NCBI RefSeq assembly: GCF_013201075.1
Contig: NZ_CP053708.1
Coordinates: forward strand, 3,725,501-3,789,500
Origin: Lichenicola cladoniae
GTDB taxonomy: Bacteria; Pseudomonadota; Alphaproteobacteria; Acetobacterales; Acetobacteraceae
Reading direction: 5' to 3'
Length of the DNA stretch: 64,000 bases
The notes below the pieces were generated by a model. That model searched no databases. It was not told where the DNA came from and worked only from the letters and a program-made list of their open reading frames with translations. Of this stretch, positions 1 through 7,747 are shown one piece after another (the stretch's first letter is position 1; each line of letters opens with the position of its first letter). A program made the position numbers and the translations under genes.

Positions 1-692
<692 letters not shown>

Positions 693-941
693 GTCTGCTC
701 CTTGGAGCGCATCCTGCGCACGCGTGTCGTTGGCCGAACCTTACCGCACGCAGCTTAACGAAGCAGCGCACCGGCTGGCTTCACAATAAGCTCCATGCCT
801 TACCGAATCGTTTCCGTGTCGTGCCCAGCAGGCTACCAGCCCAGAACTCTTTTGCCTGAGAACAAATAGGGCACAGACGCACGAATTGCCACTGTCTTGG
901 CCGATTTTCTTTGTGTCGGCGACGCGGGACCGGGCCTGGCG

Positions 942-2021
942 TCACCGGATCGGCCGCGAGCCGGGCGGCGGACGCTGCAGCCGCCAGACATAGGCGATGA
1001 TCCCGGCGACCACCTGGAAATGTTCCTGCGGGATCTCCTGGTCGAGCGGCACGGTGTAGAGCGCCCGGGCCAGCGGCGGATTCGCGACCAGCGGCACCTT
1101 GTTGTCCTCGGCGATGGCGCGAATCCGGGCCGCGATCTGGTCCACGCCCTTGGCGATGATCCTCGGAGCACCCTTGCCACCCTGGTCGTAGGCGAGCGCC
1201 ACCGCGAAATGGGTCGGGTTGACGATCACCACCGTTGCCCGGGACACCGCATCCATCATGCGCCGCTTCGAACGCTGCCGGCGTATCTGGCGCTGGCGGG
1301 CCTTCACGTGCGGGTCGCCGTCGCTTTCGCGCTGCTCGTCGCGCAGTTCCTGCTTGCTCATGCGCAGCTTCGACATGTGCCGGTAGCGCACCCAGCCCAC
1401 GTCCAGCCCGGCGATGACCGCCTGCACCCCCAGCAACATTAGCAGCGCATGCATCACCACCCCGGCGGCACGGTTCGCCAGCGTTCCGGCGTCCCAGGCG
1501 GTCGAGCCCAGGAGCACGGGCCATAATCCTTCGAGGACGTGACGCAGCACGAGCGCGAACGCGATCAGCTTGACCAGCGCCTTCAGCGTCTCCATCAGAT
1601 TGTCGCCGCCGACGATCCGCATCAGCCCTTTGGCCGGGCTCAACCGGCCGAGTTGCGGCATCAGCCCGGCCGGACGGAGCAGGAACCCGGTCTGCAGCAG
1701 CGTGATCCCCACCACGCCGCCGACCGCCGCAAGAACGACCGGCGCCGCGAGGCCGACACCGAGCAACAGCATCTCGCGGATGACCGCCGTGCCGCCGGCG
1801 CTCATGTCGACCTGCCCGACGCTGCTCATCAGGCGCTGCATCCCCAGGATGAAATGCGTGGTCCGCGCCGGACCGGTCATCGACATCGCCAGCAGCGCGC
1901 AACCGATCACCGTCACCGACTGCAACTCGCGGGACAGGGCGACCTGCCCCTCCCCGCGCGCAGTCTCGAGGCGCCGCGCCGACGGGCCCTCGGTCCGGTC
2001 GTCCTTTTCCGAAGCGGCCAC
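942..2021 (-). CDS. flhB: Flagellar export apparatus switch protein FlhB
   Basis: FlhB is the inner-membrane gate and substrate-specificity switch of the flagellar type III export apparatus. The 359-residue protein has a hydrophilic N terminus (EGPSARRLETAR), four hydrophobic segments between about residues 35 and 210, and a cytoplasmic domain with the autocleavage motif NPTH at 268-271. The start is GTG, 6 bases after the fliR stop. It is the last gene of the minus-strand run flgB-flgC-fliE-fliQ-fliR-flhB. The C terminus is somewhat shorter than in enteric FlhB. The intact NPTH argues against a diverged virulence homologue that has lost switching. Confidence 0.96.
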   Translation of the reverse strand: MAASEKDDRTEGPSARRLETARGEGQVALSRELQSVTVIGCALLAMSMTGPARTTHFILGMQRLMSSVGQVDMSAGGTAVIREMLLLGVGLAAPVVLAAVGGVVGITLLQTGFLLRPAGLMPQLGRLSPAKGLMRIVGGDNLMETLKALVKLIAFALVLRHVLEGLWPVLLGSTAWDAGTLANRAAGVVMHALLMLLGVQAVIAGLDVGWVRYRHMSKLRMSKQELRDEQRESDGDPHVKARQRQIRRQRSKRRMMDAVSRATVVIVNPTHFAVALAYDQGGKGAPRIIAKGVDQIAARIRAIAEDNKVPLVANPPLARALYTVPLDQEIPQEHFQVVAGIIAYVWRLQRPPPGSRPIR

Positions 2022-2027
2022 CCGGCG

Positions 2028-2801
2028 TCAGAGCCCGGGAAGCGAGGCGAAGCTGGTCGAGACGCTGGAAAGCCATCCTTCCAGCATCCGCTGCAGCACC
2101 AGCCCGAATACCAGCAGCCCGCCGAGCACCTGTCCTGGCAGTGCCAGCGAATAGACCTGCAGCGACGGAACCAGCCGTGCCAGCAGGCCGAGCATCACCT
2201 GCCAGACCAGCCCGGCAATCACCAAAGGTGCTGCCAGCTGCAACGACATTGCGAAGCAGGCTTCCGTCGCCCGGGCCACGCTCTGCGCCGCATCGCCCAC
2301 TGGCAGCAGGGTGCCGGGCGGAAACAGCCGGTAGCTGCCGGCCAGGGCGCCGAGCGGCAAGGCATACAGACCCGAGGACAGGATCAGCACGGGACCGGCC
2401 AGTGCCAGCAGCCGGCTGGTGCCGCTGGTCTGCGACCCGAGCTCGGGATCCGGCTGCAACACGCTGGACAGGCCGATCTGCACCGCCGCGATCTGGCCGG
2501 CGATCGGCAGGGCCAGCGCCATCAACCTCGCCAGCCAGCCGATCAGCAGGCCGACCAGCAACTCGCCGCCGACCAATGCCAATATCCGCAACGGCTGTTC
2601 GCCGACATGCGGGATCAGCGTTTCGACACCGGGCAGGATCAGCCCGGTGATCGCCAAGGCGAGCCCGGCGCGCACCATCATCGGCGCGTCGCTCTCACCG
2701 AAACCCGGCAGGACCATGATCGCCGCACTGACCCGCGATAGCACGATCGCGAAGCCGAACGCCCAGTCCGGCAGGGAGGCGAGCAGCAGGTCATCGGTCA
2801 T
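2028..2801 (-). CDS. fliR: Flagellar export protein FliR
   Basis: FliR is an integral-membrane core subunit of the flagellar type III export gate, which it forms with FliP and FliQ. The 257-residue product is highly hydrophobic with about six predicted membrane spans. It shows family features such as the early LSRVSAAIMVLPGFG segment and the LLVGLLIGW stretch. It lies 27 bases downstream of fliQ and 6 bases before flhB, the usual fliQ-fliR-flhB order. The ATG at 2801 has only a weak ribosome site, so expression is probably coupled to fliQ. Confidence 0.94.
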   Translation of the reverse strand: MTDDLLLASLPDWAFGFAIVLSRVSAAIMVLPGFGESDAPMMVRAGLALAITGLILPGVETLIPHVGEQPLRILALVGGELLVGLLIGWLARLMALALPIAGQIAAVQIGLSSVLQPDPELGSQTSGTSRLLALAGPVLILSSGLYALPLGALAGSYRLFPPGTLLPVGDAAQSVARATEACFAMSLQLAAPLVIAGLVWQVMLGLLARLVPSLQVYSLALPGQVLGGLLVFGLVLQRMLEGWLSSVSTSFASLPGL

Positions 2802-2828
2802 CCGCGACCGGGCCCGCCGCCGGCACGG

Positions 2829-3101
2829 TTATTGGCCACCGGACGCGATCAGCCGGTCGAACAGCAAATGCGTGTAGTCGGTCAGCGTCACGAACATGAA
2901 CGGACCGGCGATGGTCAGCGCGACCCCGAGCGCCAGCAGCTTGGGCACGAACGCCAGCGTCGATTCATTGAGCTGGGTGACAGCCTGGATCAGCGAAATG
3001 ACCAGCCCGACCACCAGCGCCGCGACGAGCGCCGGCGCGGACAGCTTGAGCACCACCATGAACATGTCACGCAGGATCAACCCGACGTCACCTTCCTGCA
3101 T
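2829..3101 (-). CDS. fliQ: Flagellar export protein FliQ
   Basis: FliQ is a small two-helix membrane subunit of the flagellar export gate. The 90-residue product has two long hydrophobic helices (about residues 17-42 and 52-76), joined by the conserved QAVTQLNESTLAFVPK loop. I start it at the ATG at 3101. A longer reading from TTG at 3119 would place the AGGAGGG ribosome site inside the gene, whereas that site sits 5 bases before the 3101 ATG. It is flanked by fliE and fliR in the same direction. Confidence 0.95.
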   Translation of the reverse strand: MQEGDVGLILRDMFMVVLKLSAPALVAALVVGLVISLIQAVTQLNESTLAFVPKLLALGVALTIAGPFMFVTLTDYTHLLFDRLIASGGQ

Positions 3102-3137
3102 CTCGACCCTCCTGGCCAAAGTCTCCGAACACGTCGT

Positions 3138-3458
3138 TCAGATCGACATCTTCATGATGTCCTGGTACGCCTGCACCACACGATCGCGGATCGCGGTGGT
3201 GGATTGCAGCGCCATCTGGGCGCGGGACACGGCCATCACCACGTCGGTCAGGTTGCCCTCACCGGAAATACCCTTGGCCGCCGCGGCATCCGCTGCGTGG
3301 CCGGTCTGCACCACGCCCTGCAGCGCCTTCGCCAGCGTATCGCCGAAGCCGCTGCCGTCGGCTGCATCGGCGACACTATCGGTGCCGGACTGCGACTGCA
3401 TCCGCGCATAGGCATTTGCCGCCGTCGACGGTGCCACCAGAAGCCGGCCATCGCTCAT
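3138..3458 (-). CDS. fliE: Flagellar hook-basal body protein FliE
   Basis: FliE is the export-gate-proximal rod adaptor that joins the MS ring to the FlgB/FlgC rod. The 106-residue protein has the typical C-terminal signature ending in LQSTTAIRDRVVQAYQDIMK, and the GNLTDVVMAVSRAQMALQ helix before it. Its ATG overlaps the flgC stop (ATGA), indicating translational coupling. The stop is 36 bases before fliQ. Length is normal for the family. Confidence 0.95.
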   Translation of the reverse strand: MSDGRLLVAPSTAANAYARMQSQSGTDSVADAADGSGFGDTLAKALQGVVQTGHAADAAAAKGISGEGNLTDVVMAVSRAQMALQSTTAIRDRVVQAYQDIMKMSI

Positions 3459-3862
3459 TTGAGCAGATCGATCGCGCGGGTCATCATCGAGCGCGTCGCC
3501 TGCATGACATTGAGATTGGCACTGTAGGAACGCTCGGCCTCGCGCATGTCCATGAGCTCGACGAAACTGCTGACGTTCGGTGTCTTGACGTAGCCGCTGG
3601 CGTCCGCGGCCGGGTGCGACGGATCGTAGCGCGTGGTGAACGCGGCCATGTCGTGGCCGATCTCCTTGACGCTGACTTCGGACTGGCCGGATTGGCGATC
3701 CATCGTCTCGCCGAAGGTGACGGTCTTGCGACGATACGGGTCCGCGCCGGGGGTCGATCCGGTGGTGTCGACGTTGGCCAGGTTTTCGGCGATCACCCGC
3801 AGGCGCAGGCTCTGTGCATCCATCCCGGACGCAGAGATATCCATCGCGTTCGAGAGGTCCAT
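3455..3862 (-). CDS. flgC: Flagellar basal-body rod protein FlgC
   Basis: FlgC is a proximal rod subunit of the flagellar basal body. The 135-residue protein has the N-terminal rod motif (about residues 7-32, including RVIAENLANVDTTG) and the C-terminal helix with AERSYSANLNVMQATRSM. Both ends form the coiled-coil D0 domain in this family. It overlaps flgB by one base at its start and fliE by four bases at its end, so the three rod genes are coupled. Confidence 0.96.
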   Translation of the reverse strand: MDLSNAMDISASGMDAQSLRLRVIAENLANVDTTGSTPGADPYRRKTVTFGETMDRQSGQSEVSVKEIGHDMAAFTTRYDPSHPAADASGYVKTPNVSSFVELMDMREAERSYSANLNVMQATRSMMTRAIDLLK

Positions 3863-4242
3863 CAGCCTTTTCCGAGCGCCGTGGCATACATGCTCATGTA
3901 TTTGCCATACAGGTTGGTCACCAGGCGCTGCTGCGTTTCGGTGTCGGCGACCTTGGTCATCTGCTCGTCCAGCGCAACCGCGTTGCCGTCGATCGAGCGC
4001 TGGTGCGGACGCGTCTCGACGCTGCTGGCGGTGTCGACCGTTCCGGCCAAGTGCATCGGATTGGTTTGTACCGGCGCCACCTGGATATTGGCGAGGCTCT
4101 TGCTGAACGAGGTCTCGTCCCTCGGGACAAAACCCGGCGTGTCTGAGTTTGCGATGTTGCGGGCAAGCACGCGTTGCCGATCATCCAGCCAGTCGAGCCG
4201 GTTGGCCGCCAAACCCAAGAGATCAGTCTGACCCGCGCCCAT
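3862..4242 (-). CDS. flgB: Flagellar basal-body rod protein FlgB
   Basis: FlgB forms the rod segment nearest the MS ring. The 126-residue product carries the rod N-terminal motif RQRVLARNIANSDTPGF and the C-terminal region QQRLVTNLYGKYMSMYATALG. An AGGAG site lies 9 bases upstream of the ATG. It is the promoter-proximal gene of the six-gene minus-strand flagellar run. A weak sigma-54-like GG-N10-GC element sits at 4295-4308 on the minus strand. It diverges from fliO-fliP, with a 165-base shared intergenic region. Confidence 0.95.
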   Translation of the reverse strand: MGAGQTDLLGLAANRLDWLDDRQRVLARNIANSDTPGFVPRDETSFSKSLANIQVAPVQTNPMHLAGTVDTASSVETRPHQRSIDGNAVALDEQMTKVADTETQQRLVTNLYGKYMSMYATALGKG

Positions 4243-4378
4243 GGTAAAACGCTCCTGCAGCAGAAGCGACCACCGCTCCTTGATGCAGGATGACGCGATA
4301 TCCTTGCCGAACAGTTAATCCCGCCGGACGGCTCCTAACGTTGCATTAGGGAATTGCCTTGCATGCTGGGTTTCGCTG

Positions 4379-4391
4379 CCCCCCCCCCCCC
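4379..4391. repeat. 13-base poly-C homopolymer between flagellar operons
   Basis: Thirteen consecutive C residues lie 16 bases upstream of the fliO ATG at 4408. They fall between the divergent flgB and fliO genes. A frame open from an ATG at 4354 crosses the tract and joins fliO in frame only at certain tract lengths. Tracts of this kind are prone to slipped-strand length change and to sequencing error. Confidence 0.95.
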
Positions 4392-4407
4392 GGCAAAAGG
4401 CCGTCGC

Positions 4408-4674
4408 ATGCCCATGAACGACCTGTTGAGCGCCACCGGTGCGCTCGCCCTGGTGATCGGGCTGATCGTGCTGCTGCGGTTCGGCAGCCGGTTCGTGCAG
4501 TCGCGGCGTCCGCACGACGCGTCGATCCAGCTCCGGCTCACCGGGCAGCTTGCCCTCGATGGCCGCCGGCGGCTGCAACTGGTCCAGTGCGGGTCCGGGG
4601 AGGTGCTGCTGCTGACCGGAGGCGTCACCGACATCATGCTGCCCTGGCCGCACGCGGCGGGACCGTCGGCATGA
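4408..4674 (+). CDS. fliO: Flagellar biosynthetic protein FliO (short)
   Basis: FliO is a small membrane protein that stabilises FliP during export-gate assembly. The 88-residue product has one membrane helix (about residues 9-26, ALALVIGLIVLLRFG) and a basic cytoplasmic tail with a short beta-rich region (LALDGRRRLQLVQCGSGEVLLLTGG), as in the FliO domain. I chose the ATG at 4408, preceded by AAAAGG. ATG 4414 is an alternative, and a longer in-frame ATG at 4354 exists across the C tract. Its stop overlaps fliP (ATGA). Assignment rests on architecture and position rather than strong sequence identity. Confidence 0.8.
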   Translation: MPMNDLLSATGALALVIGLIVLLRFGSRFVQSRRPHDASIQLRLTGQLALDGRRRLQLVQCGSGEVLLLTGGVTDIMLPWPHAAGPSA

Positions 4675-5420
4675 CGCACCGTCGCATCGTGCAGGCGATC
4701 CTGCTGGCGCTGGCACTCTGCGTGGCGCCGGAGCTCGCCCACGCCCAGGCGGTGAGCATCGACCTGGGTCACGCCGGCGAGGCGGGCGCCACCGGCCGGC
4801 TGGTGCAGATCACCGCGCTGATCACGCTGCTGTCGCTGGCACCGAGCCTGATGGTGATGGTGACGGCCTTCACCCGGATCGTGATCGTGCTGTCGCTGTT
4901 GCGCAGTGCGCTCGGCGCGCAGGGAACGCCGCCGAACACGGTGCTGGTGGGGCTCGCACTGTTCCTGACCTTCTTCGTGATGCAGCCGGTGCTGCTGCAA
5001 TCCTGGACCAACGGTATCGTGCCGTTGATGGACGGGCGCATGGCCGAGCTCGATGGGCTGAAGGCGGCAGCGGAGCCGTTCCGCCATTTCATGCTGGCCA
5101 ATGCCAGGCCGCCGGACCTGCGCCTGTTCATGGATATCGCCAAGTTGCCCCCGCCCGCCACCGCCGCAGATACGCCGTGGCGCACGCTGGTGCCCGCCTT
5201 CATGATCGGCGAGCTGCGACGAGGGTTCGAGATGGGGTTCCTGCTCTATCTGCCGTTCCTGATCATCGACATCGTGGTGTCGAGCGTGCTGATGAGCCTC
5301 GGCATGATGATGCTGCCGCCGAGTTCGATCTCGCTGCCGTTCAAGCTCATATTCTTCGTGCTGATCGATGGCTGGCACATGGTCGCCGGCAGCCTGGTGC
5401 AGAGCTTCGCGCCGGGGTGA
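4671..5420 (+). CDS. fliP: Flagellar export gate protein FliP
   Basis: FliP forms the pentameric core of the flagellar type III export gate. The 249-residue protein starts with a cleavable signal peptide (hydrophobic to about residue 22, ending AHAQA), as is usual for FliP. Family motifs follow: MVMVTAFTRIVIVLSLLR, MQPVLLQSW, and the C-terminal GFLLYLPFLIIDIVV and MMMLPPSSISLPFKLIFF. It is coupled to fliO by a 4-base overlap. Confidence 0.97.
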   Translation: MTHRRIVQAILLALALCVAPELAHAQAVSIDLGHAGEAGATGRLVQITALITLLSLAPSLMVMVTAFTRIVIVLSLLRSALGAQGTPPNTVLVGLALFLTFFVMQPVLLQSWTNGIVPLMDGRMAELDGLKAAAEPFRHFMLANARPPDLRLFMDIAKLPPPATAADTPWRTLVPAFMIGELRRGFEMGFLLYLPFLIIDIVVSSVLMSLGMMMLPPSSISLPFKLIFFVLIDGWHMVAGSLVQSFAPG

Positions 5421-5473
5421 TGGCTGAAACTCCGAGGATAGCGGGCGTTACGACATTACCAAGGGAGCGCGTC

Positions 5474-5740
5474 ATGACCGAAGAGCACATGGAACAGACC
5501 ATCATCCATACCGATGGCCAGCAGGATACCGGCAACCACAAGAAGCCGGATGCGCCCGACGCCAAGGGCGCCGACAAGTTCGGCGGGACCCGTGCCGGCG
5601 CCGAAAACGTCGAACCGGCCGATCGGCACCGGAGCGAGGCCGAGAAAGCCGAGCTTCCGGATGCGGCACCGGATCTTACCAACCAGCACGGCGAGCATGC
5701 CGAGCGTGCGCCCGAACGCGACGAACGCGGTCGCCTCTAG
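5474..5740 (+). CDS. Small hydrophilic hypothetical protein
   Basis: I do not recognise this 88-residue protein. It is rich in Asp, Glu, Lys, Asn, Gln and Ala, has almost no hydrophobic residues and no cysteine, and is probably disordered. A GGGAG site lies 8 bases before the ATG at 5474. Composition resembles small stress or desiccation proteins, but no motif supports a function. It lies 53 bases after fliP in the same direction, so it may be expressed with fliOP, although nothing links it to flagella. Confidence 0.55.
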   Translation: MTEEHMEQTIIHTDGQQDTGNHKKPDAPDAKGADKFGGTRAGAENVEPADRHRSEAEKAELPDAAPDLTNQHGEHAERAPERDERGRL

Positions 5741-5821
5741 CCGGCCAGGGACGTCAGTCGCGGCGAAAATACGGGTCGGCGTCTCGTCAACACGCCGGTT
5801 CTCCCACGGACCCGGCGTCTA

Positions 5822-7486
5822 CTAGCTCCAGTAGCGCTGCATCGTGCGATAGTGGCGCCACTGTTTTGCCAACCTGCCGCCATTTGCGGTCGACTGGAAC
5901 GCCAGCCAGCCCGCGACCGCGCCGAGAGCCCGGTGCACATCCGGAGACCGGGTTCGAGCCGCCAGATCGTCGAGCAATGGCTGCGTCGTCGCAGCATCCT
6001 GGTCGAGACCAAGCCTATCCTGCAGCCTGGACAGGCATTGTGCATGTCGTCGCGACTGCATTGCGGTATCGAACAGCGGATGAAAAAACTCCGACGCGTA
6101 GCGCAGCTTTTTCAGAGTGATCCTGAGATCGTGTCGCTCGTCACTGGACAGGGCCCTGAACCGCCGCCCCTGCTTCAACGCCTTGCCGTGCAGGCGCGTC
6201 AGGATCCGTGCCGCAAGGATCGGCGCCGGCTGGGCGAGCGTCCCGAGGCCGTCGCTGTCCGCATCGTTTCGCCACCCACGCCGCGCAACCCACTGGCATA
6301 GCGACATCTGGAACCGACCATACCGGTCCGACGAGATCATCGCGCGAGCCGCCGCATAAGCCTCGAGCCGCGGCGCTTCGGCAACCCGGCGCAACCCGTC
6401 GAAGTCGGCATGGCCTCCGGTCAACCGGAGCGGCCCATCGAGCGTGGTCGTCAGGAAGACGTCCCATGCCCGCGCCTGTCCCAGTTCGTCGGCCGCCCAT
6501 TTCGCCTCGCGGGCGAGGTTGATCATCGTCGCCGACGGCAGCACCTGTTTCAACATCGAGAGGACAGACCGTATGCGTCGCAGGGCCACCCGCATCTGGT
6601 GCACGCCATCCACGCTGCGTCCGTCGAAGGCCACCATCTGGTTGGCATGCAGATGCGCCTGGGCTGCCCCGAACACGCAGGCGATCAGCTCATCGACCGT
6701 CGACCCGGGCGTCACTGCGGATGCGGCTGCCTTCTCCGCCGCAGGAACGGTATCGGAGGCAAGGAAGTAGCCACGGGTCACGATTTCCGTCGTGGCGATC
6801 CGTAACGGTACCGTCTCGAGAAGGCGCATGCCGATCTCGTAGAGAACGCCCTCGTCGCCTGACTGGAGCACAAGCTGGAGTTCGGTCAGAGGTTCACGAC
6901 GATCGCCGGCGATGATGATCCCGTCATCGAGCAAAAGATCGACCACCGCGCCCGAAAACTCCAGGCGCCTGATCCGACGCCTGATCCGGGTTGCAAACCT
7001 CGGGAGCAGCGTCAGGTCCGGCAGGCTGTCGGCAAGGGTCGGCGATAGCCACGTGATCTTGTCGTTTGCAAAACGAACAATATCGGGAGTTCCCGTATCG
7101 ATGGAAACTTCAAGCGTCGCCGGACGGGCCAGGCTCTGTCGAGGTTCTTGTTTCAGCAGCCGCTGCACGAAATTCTTGCCGCGTTTCTGCACGCTGAGAG
7201 AGATGCCGTTCTCGAACAGCATATTTTCGGACGTGTCATAATACGTGGAGTCGATGCGGCGGACGACACCTGCGTTGCGCGTGTGGTTGAGGATGATCGG
7301 TGCCTGCTGCAGCGACGTCAGGAAGTCTGGTGATGTCTGTAGCCGGAGCGTCTGGCTGCCCTGGACCAAAGCCGGAAGTTCGTCCGGCATCAACGCCACA
7401 TCCGGAGGGCCGACATGCTGTTTGACAGGGCGCCGGACGTCCCGAGCCGGGAGGTCGACGACCGATACGGTGTCAAGGCTACGCAT
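5822..7486 (-). CDS. CYTH-CHAD domain protein with degenerate CYTH site
   Basis: CYTH domains hydrolyse inorganic triphosphate or related substrates, and CHAD domains bind polyphosphate. The 554-residue protein has a CYTH-like half at about 40-250 (the RRIDSTYYDT strand is clear) and a CHAD half at about 275-545, with conserved histidines in DGVHQMRVALRRIRS and DERHDLRITLKKLRYASEFF. The first CYTH ExExK signature is missing (the aligned stretch reads QGSQTLRL) and the second acidic pair reads TELQLVL, so catalysis may be lost while polyphosphate binding is kept. I use ATG 7486; TTG 7495 is also possible. It is transcribed alone and convergent with the gene at 5474. Confidence 0.85.
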   Translation of the reverse strand: MRSLDTVSVVDLPARDVRRPVKQHVGPPDVALMPDELPALVQGSQTLRLQTSPDFLTSLQQAPIILNHTRNAGVVRRIDSTYYDTSENMLFENGISLSVQKRGKNFVQRLLKQEPRQSLARPATLEVSIDTGTPDIVRFANDKITWLSPTLADSLPDLTLLPRFATRIRRRIRRLEFSGAVVDLLLDDGIIIAGDRREPLTELQLVLQSGDEGVLYEIGMRLLETVPLRIATTEIVTRGYFLASDTVPAAEKAAASAVTPGSTVDELIACVFGAAQAHLHANQMVAFDGRSVDGVHQMRVALRRIRSVLSMLKQVLPSATMINLAREAKWAADELGQARAWDVFLTTTLDGPLRLTGGHADFDGLRRVAEAPRLEAYAAARAMISSDRYGRFQMSLCQWVARRGWRNDADSDGLGTLAQPAPILAARILTRLHGKALKQGRRFRALSSDERHDLRITLKKLRYASEFFHPLFDTAMQSRRHAQCLSRLQDRLGLDQDAATTQPLLDDLAARTRSPDVHRALGAVAGWLAFQSTANGGRLAKQWRHYRTMQRYWS

Positions 7487-7747
7487 ATCTACCAAAGGCT
7501 GGCTGTGACGGCACGCGGTCGATCATGCACATCTCTAGCAGAGGTTGTCATCAAACTGCAACTTTAAGAACGTCAAGAACCACGATATATTATAGTGCAA
7601 CGGCTATTGTTCCTGGCACGACCAACGAGGCACCGACATATTTGAAGCCTCTCGACGAATACTGTGTCGATCACATGACTATTATTAAACACCCTGGCCG
7701 ATCCTCCTCAGCCGGTGTACCGAGCAACCGGCCTGGGGATAGTGCGC
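7487..7747 (+). promoter_or_regulatory. Long leader upstream of the ornithine-type decarboxylase
   Basis: A 261-base region separates the divergent CYTH-CHAD and decarboxylase genes and is markedly more AT-rich than its surroundings around 7555-7690. A possible -10 element (TATATT) lies near 7588, with a weak -35 upstream. Just before the start codon, a GCCGGT/ACCGGC inverted repeat (about 7712-7733) could form a hairpin near the ribosome site. Decarboxylase leaders in proteobacteria are often polyamine-responsive. I cannot match this one to a known RNA family. Confidence 0.35.

Noticed and set aside
844-863. GTTC direct repeats on the recA strand upstream of recA
   Set aside because: The spacing is 12 bases, not the 7 of the alphaproteobacterial SOS box, and the site is more than 150 bases from the recA start.
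781-2076. 431-residue frame on the minus strand overlapping flhB
   Set aside because: Arg/Gly/Pro-biased translation without domain motifs; it is an alternate frame of flhB, which has clear FlhB features.
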